The notes: a model not told the origin generated them from the letters alone. Counted from the stretch's first letter, positions 1-8,359 are shown. The stretch is 38,691 nucleotides of DNA from Lachnospiraceae bacterium (GCA_022796795.1 JAAWJI010000040.1:1-38691), one strand, 5' to 3'. Program-made: numbers and translations.

Positions 1-79
1 CACCTCCCCAAAACCTGATTTAATATTTTGAATGTAAAATATTTGCCTGCCACCCGTAATGTATATTTATAGGCTCATA

Positions 80-406
80 TTATCTGGGTACACAATTCCG
101 AAAAGGGAGATTACAATATTGATGGATGTTAAGAAATTCTTTTTTATGATCCATATTTTTTTCATATTGATCTGTATCAATACAATAAATAACCTTGGTA
201 TATCCGATTGTAAAGTCTTTCGTTTTTTGCGCAATTTCCTTCAGGACTGTTTTTGCCTGATATTTTGATTTTGTAGTCATATAGACTTTACTGATCTTGA
301 CCTGATTCGTGATCTGATACCAGTGATTTATGGTTTCAGTTATATAAATACTATCGGTATCAGCTCTTTTGTTTGTCTCCATACAAAATATTAGTTGAAT
401 TGCCAT
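80..406 (-). pseudogene. TOPRIM-like small protein, probably truncated by frameshift
   Basis: An open frame of 108 residues starts 6 bases after the stop of the upstream ATPase gene, whose end (GAGGAATAAGG) supplies the ribosome site, so the two are clearly co-transcribed. The N-terminus has a strand ending in Glu (LIFCMET, E10) and residues 73-79 read IYCIDTD, giving the E...DxD arrangement (E10, D77, D79) of TOPRIM metal-binding nucleases. Families of this type, paired with an AAA ATPase, are usually longer (roughly 170-200 residues from memory). The frame stops soon after the DxD strand. A second frame beyond a stop near position 76 stays open to base 1 and reads VAGKYFTFKIL, which resembles a lost C-terminus. 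I infer a frameshifted or decayed gene, but a genuinely short variant or a sequencing error is possible. Confidence 0.55.
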
Positions 407-412
407 TGTACC

Positions 413-1756
413 TTATTCCTCAAAGATTCCCACAAAGTCTGTTGCATCAATGTTAAAGGGAGAATCCTCAATCATGCCATTTTTATAGCAATTCTCTGGT
501 GATGCGTTTCCACGGGACGTCCAGGAGACCAAATGATTGTCATTTGATAAAAAGTCAATGGAATTCTTGTTTTCTTTTAGGATGGTCATGGGATCCAAAT
601 TGTGTGTGGTAAAGCACAGCTGTCCTTTGCCATAGTACATAAAATACTCGATTAATTTACATAAATAAACATCATTTAGATTGGAGTCCATCTCATCGAT
701 AAAAACAATTCCTCTTGTACTGGCAGCTACAAAGCAGTCAAAAAGTCTTATTAATTTTTTGATTCCCGTACTCTCAAATTCCTTATTTATACTATAATTA
801 CCATAGTTCAAATTTAAATCGCATTCATATTGCTCTTCGTGTTCTTTTGCATCAATATCAATGGATACTAATTCTGGCTTGAAAATTTTAATAAATTGTG
901 TCAGTTGTTTTACTTTTTCTTGATATTTGTCAAAATAAGGTTTGTCTACGAACTTTTCGCTGACGCTGGAAAATATGTTGATACTTTCACTATATTCAAG
1001 CAATCCCTTTTGCAATGCCTGGTTATCTAGTCCGCTTTCCTTTACTCTTTTCCTTAAAAAATATAATTCGTGCTGATCCTCTTCTGCCAGATATACCCTT
1101 ATGATAACAGTCAGCGTCATGCACAAGACAATGTGCATCAGTAATTGTGTATCGATGACTTTTTCTTTAGGATTTCCGGCTTGCTTAACTGGATTAATTG
1201 TAATAAAGAGATAAATAAAGGAATGTGAGGATAAAAGATTCAAGGATTTTTTCTTTAGAATTGCCTTTTTCTCATCACTACAGTTAATATAATACAACTC
1301 ACCATCTTTACATTCAAAGACAGGCTTGTATTTATTGTTTGCATAATTACCATTTTTTACATTTAAGGCTTCCCGCTGGATTTCGTATAAACCGTTTGCG
1401 TTTTTGCCAATTTGCAGTGAGTAGTGATAAACAACTTTGATGGTATCAGCGTCAACAAGAAATTCTAAACCTAAATGGATTTTTTGTGTTGTTTTGTTGA
1501 CTATTTCTCTCAAAAATATTTGTGTCTTAGACTCGTTTAAATAATTATCTTTGAGGATTAAATCTTGAAATATTTTAACAGCGGTAATAATTGCAGTTTT
1601 TCCCGATCCATTTTCTCCATAAATTGCTTTTATTCTGTATTTTTCTGGATTAAAATTTTTGTCTACTGTTTTTTTATAAAAATCAAGCTGTATTTCATTT
1701 TTGATATTTTTTATTCCGGAGATACTCATGTTTAAGAGATAGAACATATTTGCCAT
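413..1756 (-). CDS. AAA family ATPase (SMC/ABC-like, defence-type)
   Basis: This 447-residue protein has a P-loop GENGSGKT at residues 47-54, a signature-like segment ESTGIKKL near 328-335, Walker B with catalytic acid (IVFIDEMD, D354 E355) and a switch histidine in CFTTHN (H385). The order and the long middle insertion match AAA_15/AAA_21-type ATPases found in abortive-infection and RloA/AbiL-like systems. It lies directly upstream of a TOPRIM-like gene, the usual partner arrangement, so an anti-phage role is inferred from context only. The start ATG at 1756 is preceded by GAGG at good spacing. A strong sigma-A promoter lies upstream. Base composition is much more AT-rich than the genes after 1.9 kb, which suggests horizontal acquisition. 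The exact defence family is not assigned. Confidence 0.8.
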   Translation of the reverse strand: MANMFYLLNMSISGIKNIKNEIQLDFYKKTVDKNFNPEKYRIKAIYGENGSGKTAIITAVKIFQDLILKDNYLNESKTQIFLREIVNKTTQKIHLGLEFLVDADTIKVVYHYSLQIGKNANGLYEIQREALNVKNGNYANNKYKPVFECKDGELYYINCSDEKKAILKKKSLNLLSSHSFIYLFITINPVKQAGNPKEKVIDTQLLMHIVLCMTLTVIIRVYLAEEDQHELYFLRKRVKESGLDNQALQKGLLEYSESINIFSSVSEKFVDKPYFDKYQEKVKQLTQFIKIFKPELVSIDIDAKEHEEQYECDLNLNYGNYSINKEFESTGIKKLIRLFDCFVAASTRGIVFIDEMDSNLNDVYLCKLIEYFMYYGKGQLCFTTHNLDPMTILKENKNSIDFLSNDNHLVSWTSRGNASPENCYKNGMIEDSPFNIDATDFVGIFEE

Positions 1757-1828
1757 CTTCGTTACCTCAGTATTAGGGATAATTGATTATGAAACAAAAA
1801 ATACAAAATGTATATTTTTATTACTCAT

Positions 1829-1857
1829 ATTATATGCTTTTTATTAAAAAAAATCAA
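1829..1857 (-). promoter_or_regulatory. sigma-A promoter of the ATPase gene
   Basis: On the minus strand TTGATT (1857-1852) and TATAAT (1834-1829) are separated by exactly 17 bases, close to consensus. The predicted start of transcription is near 1822, giving a leader of about 65 bases before the ATPase start codon. Confidence 0.7.
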
Positions 1858-1888
1858 CGAATTTTTCACCCTCAAAAATCAAAACCCA

Positions 1889-1918
1889 TTGGAAAACCTT
1901 CAGATCCCATGTTACAAT
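1889..1918 (+). promoter_or_regulatory. Candidate sigma-A promoter of the sigma-54 activator gene
   Basis: TTGGAA (1889-1894) and TACAAT (1913-1918) are separated by 18 bases. The -10 hexamer overlaps the in-frame ATG at 1917, which argues that translation begins at the later ATG (1950), about 25 bases into the transcript. Confidence 0.5.
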
Positions 1919-1949
1919 GAAGAAAACAACCAGAATGGAGGAAGAGCAA

Positions 1950-3758
1950 ATGGCTGCATCCAGTATTCTTCTTGAAATTCAGGACACCGTGGAGGCCTAT
2001 GCCCGGATTATGTCCCGGGTGGCCCAGATCGAGGTGGAGGTGGTGGACGAGAACCTGTTTCGCATTGCAGGCACCGGCATCTTTGCAGACCATGTGAACG
2101 AGGACATGTCTGGGGAGGGCTATGTGTATCAGCATGTGCTGCGCACAGGAAATATGGAGATTATCTATGCTCCGGGAAAGGAGGAATTCTGCAAGCGTTG
2201 TCCCAAGCAGAATAGCTGCAGGGAAGAAATTGAGATTTCCATGCCGATCCGACTGGGGGGAAGGAGCATTGGGGTTATTGGCCTGATCGGAAGCAGCCGG
2301 GAGCAGAAGGAGCGGATTCTGGGGGATGAGGCCATGTACCTGGAGCTTCTGTCCCAGATTGCAGATTTTATCTCGGCCAAGGCGGCGGAGGCCACGGAAC
2401 TTCGGCGGCGGAAGGCGCTTTTGGAGACCCTGGATCAGGTCATCAGCCATGTGGAGAAGGGGATTGTGGTTTTTGGGAAGAATGGAAGCATTGCCACGGC
2501 CAACCGGGCTGCTGAAGAGCAGCTGTCCGCCAGGATTCCGGAGGGAACCAAAGCCCAGGTCACCCTTACCGGAGACAGTCTGAATCATCAGAATGAATAC
2601 CGGCTTAAGATCGGCCGGAAGGAATATCTGATTATGGGGCATCTGTATGATCTGGATCGGGATCGGGAGCGGTATACCCAGGTGCTGATTTTTGAGAGCA
2701 CCCGGGCTGTGCAGGAGCGATACTATGAGATTACCAATACCGTGCCGCCGGAGGGCGCATTTCACATGATTGGCAGCAGCGCCAGGACCCGGAATCTGCA
2801 GGAGGAAATCCGCAAGGTGGCAAAAAGCACCTCCACGGTTCTCATTACCGGAGAGAGCGGCACCGGGAAGGAGATTGTGGCGTCGGCCATCTGGAAAGCC
2901 AGCGACCGGAAGCATAACCGCTTTGTGGCCATTAACTGCGGCGCTATTCCGGAGCCCCTTTTGGAATCGGAGCTTTTTGGCTATGTGAAGGGGGCCTTTA
3001 CAGGAGCGGATCCCAACGGCAGAATGGGAAAATTTGAGCTGGCCAATAAGGGCGTTATTTTTCTGGACGAGATCGGGGATATGCCTTTGTATTTGCAGGT
3101 GAAGCTTTTGCGGGTGCTCCAGGAGCGCAAAATTATCCGTATCGGCTCGAATCAGGTGATACCCATTGATGTGCGGATCCTTGCGGCTACCAATAAAAAT
3201 CTGCGGGAGATGATAGAGAAGAAGCAGTTCCGGGAAGACTTGTATTACCGGCTCAATGTGATCCCCCTGCAGATTTCTCCTCTGCGGGAGCGAAAGGAGG
3301 ATATTCCGGAGCTGGTGCTGCACTTTGCAGGGCGGTACGCGGGATTGTTTGGCAAGCGGCTTACCTCGGTTACAGAAGACGCCATGGAGCATTTGTGTAC
3401 GTATCCCTGGTATGGAAATGTGCGGGAACTGGAGAATTCTGTGGAATTTATGGTGAATATGATGGAGGAGGACGGAGTTTTGGACTGCCGGACCCTGCCG
3501 GATCATATTCGGGACGGAAGTTTGGGACAGGAGTCCTCTGGGGAGAAAAAATCTTCTGGCAATGGAGAGCTGTATGGAGAGGAACCATACTGGAAGGAAA
3601 AAGTTCCGGTGGAAGAAATCCGGCCTCTGCGGGAACTGGAAAATCTGGAAATCGAAAAAGCCCTCAGGCTTTTCGGAGATCATACAGAGGGAAAAAAACA
3701 GGCGGCCAGGGCCCTGGGAATCAGTCTTGCTACCCTGTACCGGAAGCTGGGAGGATGA
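1950..3758 (+). CDS. Sigma-54-dependent transcriptional activator with GAF and PAS-like sensor region
   Basis: The 602-residue product has a sensor half (about 1-260) and a sigma-54 interaction AAA+ domain (about 272-500): Walker A GESGTGKE (301-308), the sigma-54-contacting GAFTGA loop (349-354) and Walker B FLDE (371-374), followed by a Fis-type helix-turn-helix at the extreme C-terminus (KKQAARALGISLATLYRKL). The GAF-like part carries a cysteine cluster, C81-x2-C84-x5-C90, seen in several clostridial activators and possibly a metal or redox site. No receiver domain is present, so it probably senses a small molecule. The start at 1950 is preferred over the in-frame ATG at 1917 because GGAGG sits 8 bases upstream and 1917 falls in the -10 box. 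The gene directly precedes a -24/-12 promoter and the operon it most likely controls. Its 3' end is part of a 61-bp tandem repeat. Confidence 0.9.
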   Translation: MAASSILLEIQDTVEAYARIMSRVAQIEVEVVDENLFRIAGTGIFADHVNEDMSGEGYVYQHVLRTGNMEIIYAPGKEEFCKRCPKQNSCREEIEISMPIRLGGRSIGVIGLIGSSREQKERILGDEAMYLELLSQIADFISAKAAEATELRRRKALLETLDQVISHVEKGIVVFGKNGSIATANRAAEEQLSARIPEGTKAQVTLTGDSLNHQNEYRLKIGRKEYLIMGHLYDLDRDRERYTQVLIFESTRAVQERYYEITNTVPPEGAFHMIGSSARTRNLQEEIRKVAKSTSTVLITGESGTGKEIVASAIWKASDRKHNRFVAINCGAIPEPLLESELFGYVKGAFTGADPNGRMGKFELANKGVIFLDEIGDMPLYLQVKLLRVLQERKIIRIGSNQVIPIDVRILAATNKNLREMIEKKQFREDLYYRLNVIPLQISPLRERKEDIPELVLHFAGRYAGLFGKRLTSVTEDAMEHLCTYPWYGNVRELENSVEFMVNMMEEDGVLDCRTLPDHIRDGSLGQESSGEKKSSGNGELYGEEPYWKEKVPVEEIRPLRELENLEIEKALRLFGDHTEGKKQAARALGISLATLYRKLGG

Positions 3759-3894
3759 GGAGGAACGGAGAGCTGGAAAAATCAGTCTGGTTACCCTGTA
3801 CTGGAAGCTGGGAGGATGAGGAGGAACGGAGAGCCGGGAAAAACAGTCTTGCTACCCTTTAGCAGAAGCTGGGAGGATGAGGAGGAACGGAGAG
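3722..3894 (+). repeat. 61-bp tandem repeat, three copies, covering the 3' end of the activator gene
   Basis: Copies begin at 3722, 3783 and 3844, exactly 61 bases apart, the last being partial. A 30-base core (3743-3772 and equivalents) is identical in all copies. Copy 1 encodes the final residues of the DNA-binding helix plus the stop codon; copies 2 and 3 are downstream, and because 61 is not a multiple of three each is in a different frame relative to the gene. Confidence 0.9.
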
Positions 3895-3934
3895 TCTGTG
3901 GAAAGATAGAATTTGCAAATTGAGAAAATATAAA

Positions 3935-3968
3935 TTCTCGTTTTGAGAATTAATTCTTAAAATGAGAA
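3935..3968 (+). promoter_or_regulatory. Candidate enhancer (UAS) for the sigma-54 activator: two dyads forming a 34-bp near-palindrome
   Basis: TTCTCGTTTTGAGAA (3935-3949) and TTCTTAAAATGAGAA (3954-3968) are two dyads centred 19 bp apart; together they make a 34-bp inverted repeat with only two mismatched base pairs. They lie about 155-185 bp upstream of the -24/-12 promoter, the usual enhancer distance for sigma-54 activators. Binding by the adjacent activator is inferred. Confidence 0.6.
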
Positions 3969-3996
3969 ACGGACAGGACATAAGAGGAGAAATAAG

Positions 3997-4040
3997 GAGC
4001 TGGTAAAAGGACCTTGGTGTTTTTACCGGTTCTTTTCTTG
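3997..4040 (+). terminator. Rho-independent terminator after the activator gene
   Basis: GAGCTGGTAAAA (3997-4008) pairs with TTTTACCGGTTC (4021-4032) over 12 positions if G-U pairs are allowed, with a 12-base loop, followed by TTTTC and further T-rich sequence. It isolates the activator gene from the downstream operon. Confidence 0.6.
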
Positions 4041-4119
4041 TGCATTTTTTCTAAAAAGGAATAGATAGTATTGGGAGATATTTACAAAAAATAGCTTCCT
4101 TTTCAGAAAAATATAAGCT

Positions 4120-4135
4120 TGGCACAGAGCTTGCT
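4120..4135 (+). promoter_or_regulatory. Sigma-54 (-24/-12) promoter of the dpaL operon
   Basis: The sequence TGGCACAGAGCTTGCT matches the TGGCAC-N5-TTGC consensus, with the invariant GG (4121-4122) and GC (4133-4134) separated by exactly 10 bases. Transcription should start near 4146, about 75 bases before the dpaL start codon. An activator gene lies just upstream and rpoN just downstream of the operon. Confidence 0.88.
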
Positions 4136-4220
4136 ATCTATAAGAGTAGGAAACAAGATCAGCAATCCGGTCCCTTGCAGCAGCGGGGGATACAGAGTTT
4201 ATAGAACAGGAGAATACCAT

Positions 4221-5420
4221 ATGAAAGAAGAATTGAAACTGGTTCAGTATGAGAGGAAACCGGGAAAGAAGTTTGATCTGGAGTTTATGAGCCTGGAAAA
4301 TGCAAAGAAGGTTCACAGCTTCCACGCCAGCTTCCCCATGTATGAGAAGACGCCCCTTACAGAGCTTCCGGCCACGGCAAAGGAGCTGGGGCTGGGAAGG
4401 GTTTATGTGAAGGATGAGTCCTACCGCTTTGGCCTCAACGCTTTTAAAGTGCTGGGCGGAAGCTATGCCATAGGAAGCTATTTGGCAGAGAAGCTGGGAA
4501 AGACCATTGCGGAAATGCCCTATGCAGAGCTGGTTTCTGAGAAAACAAAGGAAGAGCTGGGGGAGGTTACCTTCGTGACGGCCACGGACGGAAATCACGG
4601 AAGAGGCGTGGCCTGGACAGCCAACAAGCTTAGGCAGAAAGCCGTGGTCTATATGCCCAAGGGCAGCGCCAAGGAGCGGCTTGATAATATTCTGGCAGAG
4701 GGAGCAGAGGCCTCCATTACAGATTTGAATTACGACGAGGCCGTGCGACTGGCTAACAGCCAGGCAGAGGAAAAGGGCTGGGTCATGGTTCAGGATACGG
4801 CCTGGGAGGGCTACGAGGATATTCCGGCGTGGATCATGCAAGGCTACGGGACCATGGGCTATGAGGCCTACACCCAGCTTCCGGAGAAACCGACTCACAT
4901 CTTCCTCCAGGCCGGGGTGGGATCTATGGCCGGGGCTATTACCGGATTCTTCTCTCACTTGTATGGGGAGGACCGCCCGGTGATCACCATTGTGGAGCCC
5001 AATAAGGCGGACTGTGTGTTCCGCACTGCCCAGGCAGCGGACGGCGCTCTCCACTTTGTCACAGGGGATATGGACACCATTATGGCAGGGCTGGCCTGCG
5101 GAGAGCCTTGCAGCATCGGCTGGAATGTGCTTCGGGATTATGGGGATAACTTTATTTCCTGCCCGGACTATATGGCGGCTGTGGGAATGCGGATCCTGGG
5201 AAATCCAGGAAAGGGCGATCCCCGAATTATCTCGGGAGAGAGTGGAGCGGCAGCCTTTGGATGTGTGGCGGAGATTATGCGAAAGCCTGAATTTTCCCAG
5301 ATCCGGGAAAAGCTGGGATTAAATGAAAATTCTCGGGTACTGTTTATCAGCACAGAGGGGGACACGGATCAGGAAAATTACCGTTCTATTGTGTGGGACG
5401 GCGCTTATGCAGGAGAATAG
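4221..5420 (+). CDS. dpaL: Diaminopropionate ammonia-lyase
   Basis: This 399-residue fold-type II PLP enzyme matches E. coli YgeX/DpaL in length and motifs. It converts D- or L-2,3-diaminopropionate (and family members also D-serine) to pyruvate and ammonia through a 2-aminoacrylate intermediate. The PLP lysine is K76 in LNAFKVLGGSYA; the second catalytic acids are probably D123 (ATDGNHGRGVA) and D192 (VQDTAWEGY); the phosphate-binding loop is AGVGSMAGA. The start at 4221 is chosen because AGGAGA lies 7 bases upstream; an in-frame TTG at 4119 overlaps the sigma-54 promoter and cannot be used from that transcript. It is the first gene of the operon and is followed after 217 bases by ygeY. Confidence 0.95.
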   Translation: MKEELKLVQYERKPGKKFDLEFMSLENAKKVHSFHASFPMYEKTPLTELPATAKELGLGRVYVKDESYRFGLNAFKVLGGSYAIGSYLAEKLGKTIAEMPYAELVSEKTKEELGEVTFVTATDGNHGRGVAWTANKLRQKAVVYMPKGSAKERLDNILAEGAEASITDLNYDEAVRLANSQAEEKGWVMVQDTAWEGYEDIPAWIMQGYGTMGYEAYTQLPEKPTHIFLQAGVGSMAGAITGFFSHLYGEDRPVITIVEPNKADCVFRTAQAADGALHFVTGDMDTIMAGLACGEPCSIGWNVLRDYGDNFISCPDYMAAVGMRILGNPGKGDPRIISGESGAAAFGCVAEIMRKPEFSQIREKLGLNENSRVLFISTEGDTDQENYRSIVWDGAYAGE

Positions 5421-5637
5421 GAGACCAGAAACTAAAGAAGAAAGCACCATGTGGAACCGGAGGCCAGGAACAGAAAACGGAAAAGGCCCCATGTGGAACG
5501 GAAGATAAATAACAGGAAACAGGAAACAGAAGAAAGAAAACAGGAAAGTAGACAGAAGAGAAAGCGGCAGCCAAGACCCGAAGGTAAAACATAACAGAGA
5601 CAGGGCTGTGAAATAGAAGAGAAGGAGGGCATGTAAC
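5421..5637 (+). other. Purine-rich, low-complexity spacer within the operon
   Basis: This 217-base gap between dpaL and ygeY is rich in short AACAGGAAA- and GAAA-type repeats and holds two copies of CATGTGGAAC. No credible gene, terminator or promoter was seen. It ends with the AAGGAGG ribosome site of ygeY. Confidence 0.5.
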
Positions 5638-6822
5638 ATGATGGACAAAGCGAGAGAGGAGCAGGTCATTGCACTTTGCCAGGAGATGATCCGCCAGAGA
5701 AGCTATTCCGGACAGGAGGCAGGCGTGGTGGAGGTTCTCTCCCAAAAGATGAAGGAGCTGGGGTTCGATGATGTGAAAGTTGACCGGTATGGAAATATCA
5801 TTGGATGCATCAAGGGCTCGAAACCAGGCAAGAAGATTCTCTTTGACGGACATATTGACACGGTTCCGGTTACTGAGGAGAAGGAGTGGGAGTATCCGCC
5901 TTTTGCCGCTGAGATTCATGACGGAAAGATTTACGGAAGAGGAACCAGCGACATGAAGGGAGCTGTGGCGGCCATGACCTGCGCGGCAGCCTGCTTTGCC
6001 AAAGATACAAAGAAGGATTTCGCCGGAGAGATCTATGTGGCGGGCGTGGTTCACGAGGAGTGCTTTGAGGGCGTGGCGGCCAGAGAGATCAGCAAGGCTG
6101 TGGAGCCGGATTACGTAGTCATCGGAGAAGCCTCCCAGCTGAATCTGAAGATCGGCCAGAGAGGTAGAGCGGAAATCGTTATTGAGACTTTTGGAAAACC
6201 CTGCCATTCTGCCAATCCGGAAAAGGGCATCAATGCAGTGTACAAGATGGCAAAGGTTATCGAGGCCATCCGCACCCTGGTTCCCACCCATCATCCGGTG
6301 CTGGGAGACGGGATTTTGGAGCTGACCGACGTGAAGTCCGCGCCCTATCCGGGAGCGTCTGTGGTGCCGGAATACTGCCGCGCCACCTATGACAGGCGGC
6401 TGCTGGTAGGCGAAACCAAGGAAAGCGTGCTGGCCCCCATTCAGGAGCTTTTGGACCGCCTGATGGCAGAGGATCCCCAGCTTCGGGTAAAGGCCTCCTA
6501 CGCGGTGGGACGGGAGAAATGCCATACAGGCAATGAGATTGAGGGAGAGCGTTTCTTCCCGGGCTGGCTCTATGACAGAGAGGATGATTTCGTTCAGGCT
6601 GTTTACAGCAAGCTTACAGAGAAGGGCTTTACCCCGGAGATCACCCAGTACAATTTCTGCACCAACGGAAGCCATTATGCGGGAGAGGCATGCATCAAGA
6701 CCTTTGGCCTTGGACCTTCCCGGGAGAATCTGGCCCACACGGTAAACGAATATATTGAGATCGAACAGCTGACCAAGGTAGAAGAGTGTTACTACGGGGT
6801 TATGGAGGCGTTGTTAAAGTAA
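5638..6822 (+). CDS. ygeY: M20 family metallohydrolase, YgeY type
   Basis: The 394-residue protein has the M20 di-zinc peptidase/deacylase layout: FDGHIDTVPV gives H72 and D74, GRGTSDMKGA gives bridging D105, and VHEECFEG gives the catalytic and ligand glutamates E140/E141. It resembles the YgeY group often named selenium-metabolism-linked hydrolases, which co-occurs with ygeX. Such enzymes cleave an amide, carbamoyl or acyl bond on an amino acid; the exact substrate here is inferred to be an N-substituted amino acid that feeds the DpaL step. No selenium genes are seen in this window, so that part of the family name should not be carried over. The start uses AAGGAGG about 9 bases upstream. 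Confidence 0.88.
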   Translation: MMDKAREEQVIALCQEMIRQRSYSGQEAGVVEVLSQKMKELGFDDVKVDRYGNIIGCIKGSKPGKKILFDGHIDTVPVTEEKEWEYPPFAAEIHDGKIYGRGTSDMKGAVAAMTCAAACFAKDTKKDFAGEIYVAGVVHEECFEGVAAREISKAVEPDYVVIGEASQLNLKIGQRGRAEIVIETFGKPCHSANPEKGINAVYKMAKVIEAIRTLVPTHHPVLGDGILELTDVKSAPYPGASVVPEYCRATYDRRLLVGETKESVLAPIQELLDRLMAEDPQLRVKASYAVGREKCHTGNEIEGERFFPGWLYDREDDFVQAVYSKLTEKGFTPEITQYNFCTNGSHYAGEACIKTFGLGPSRENLAHTVNEYIEIEQLTKVEECYYGVMEALLK

Positions 6823-6880
6823 AGCCGGGAGTACGCACTTTCGGAAATCATAGCAAAAGAAATGAGAAGGGAGATTTGTT

Positions 6881-8359
6881 ATGAGTAGTATTCAGGTTAC
6901 AGCACTTGTAATTATCTTATTATACATGGCGGCTACGGTTGCCATCGGATTGATTGTATCCAAGCGGAAACAGGCAAAGGCAGCTAAGCAGAGCAACGAC
7001 GATTTCCTCATGGCCAGCAAATCCTTGGGCCCCGTGGTCCTGGCAGGAACCCTGTTTGCGGCCAACACCGGAGGAGCCAGCACCACAGGGATTGCCACCA
7101 ACGTACATAGCTATGGATTGTCTGCCTGCTGGTACGTGATTGCTGCAGGCGTGGGATTTGTGCTGGTATCCTTTATCGCCCCCTATTTCCGGAAGGCCCA
7201 GGCCAATACGGTTCCGGAGATTATCAGCAAGCGTTACGGGAAAGCATCCCACATTTTCACAGCTTTTACCTCCATTGCGGCTCTTTTCATGGCTACAGGC
7301 GCACAGATTATCGCCACTGCCTCCATTATCAATGTGGTAACCGGCGTATCCTTCCAGACAGCGGCTATTATCACTACCGTGGTGGTTATTCTCTATACCA
7401 TGATCGGCGGCTTTGCCTCTGTGGCGGCTGCAAACCTGATGCACGTGCTCTTTATCACGGTGGGTATGACCCTGGCCATGTTTATTATGGTGAGCAACGG
7501 CAGCGTAGGCGGATTCTCCGCACTGTTTGCAAAGGCCAATGAAGTGTCTGCGGCAGCCGGTGGCGGCCTGGATCTGATGAGCATGACCAAGATCGGCGTG
7601 CCCACGGTTATCGGCTACATTGCCATGTATTTCATGACCTTCCCCACAGGCCAGGAGATTGTGCAGACCTATTGTTCTGCCAAGAACGGAAAGGCAGCCA
7701 TGACCGGCTCTGTCATCGCAGGCGTGCTGTCCGCAGCTTACGCTATTGTACCGGCTGTTATCGGCCTTATCGCCTACACCTGCATCGACGGCTATGCACT
7801 GGCCGGAGCGCAGAAGAACGCCCTGGCAGAGGCAACCATTAACTTTGCACCGCCTGTAGTGGCAGGTCTGGTCCTGGCAGCTATTGTGGCGGCAACCATG
7901 AGCAGCGCTTCCGGAAATATGATTGGAACCGCCACCATGTTCACCAACGATATTTTTACCCCCTATATCAACAAGGGAGAGAAGGACGACCAGAAAGAGG
8001 TTTGGATCTCCCGGGTTGTCATGGTAATCGTAGGCCTGGTAGGCCTGGGCGTGGCTCTCACCGCCTCCAACATCATCAGCGTTATGATGGGCGCCTTTGC
8101 ACTGCGCAGCGCCGGCCCCTTTGCAGCATTTATCTGCGGAATCTTCTATAAGAATGTGACCCAGCGCGCAGGCTTTATCTCCATCGTATGCGGAACCATT
8201 GTAGCCGCCATCTGGATTTACGGATTGCATACTCCCTGGGGACTGAGCGCCATGGTTCCCGGCGGCATCGTAGCCTTTGTGGTAATCTTCCTGCTCTCCG
8301 CACTTGAGCGGAAGGCCGGAGTGCCTGCAGCGCCGGAAATCCGGTTTGAGGAAGAGTAA
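6881..8359 (+). CDS. Sodium:solute symporter family transporter
   Basis: A 492-residue, strongly hydrophobic protein with about a dozen or more membrane segments and the sodium:solute symporter core (FLMASKSLGPVVLAGTLFAANTGGAS near residues 43-68). Members use the sodium gradient to import sugars, amino acids, carboxylates or ureides. It lies 58 bases after ygeY and 43 bases before the amidohydrolase gene, so it is probably the uptake system for the operon's substrate. The substrate cannot be read from sequence; an N-acyl or ureido amino acid is an inference from the neighbours. The ATG at 6881 has AAGGGAG upstream. Confidence 0.88.
   Translation: MSSIQVTALVIILLYMAATVAIGLIVSKRKQAKAAKQSNDDFLMASKSLGPVVLAGTLFAANTGGASTTGIATNVHSYGLSACWYVIAAGVGFVLVSFIAPYFRKAQANTVPEIISKRYGKASHIFTAFTSIAALFMATGAQIIATASIINVVTGVSFQTAAIITTVVVILYTMIGGFASVAAANLMHVLFITVGMTLAMFIMVSNGSVGGFSALFAKANEVSAAAGGGLDLMSMTKIGVPTVIGYIAMYFMTFPTGQEIVQTYCSAKNGKAAMTGSVIAGVLSAAYAIVPAVIGLIAYTCIDGYALAGAQKNALAEATINFAPPVVAGLVLAAIVAATMSSASGNMIGTATMFTNDIFTPYINKGEKDDQKEVWISRVVMVIVGLVGLGVALTASNIISVMMGAFALRSAGPFAAFICGIFYKNVTQRAGFISIVCGTIVAAIWIYGLHTPWGLSAMVPGGIVAFVVIFLLSALERKAGVPAAPEIRFEEE

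Noticed and set aside
1872..3683. Long minus-strand open frame opposite the sigma-54 activator
   Set aside because: Antisense to a gene with intact AAA+ motifs; composition is shadow-like and no ribosome site or family motif is present.
4119..4220. In-frame TTG start extending dpaL upstream by 34 codons
   Set aside because: It lies inside the -24/-12 promoter and upstream of the predicted transcription start; ATG at 4221 has a good ribosome site and gives the family's normal length.
6920..8230. Long minus-strand open frame opposite the symporter
   Set aside because: Glycine- and histidine-rich translation mirrors the hydrophobic codons of the true gene.
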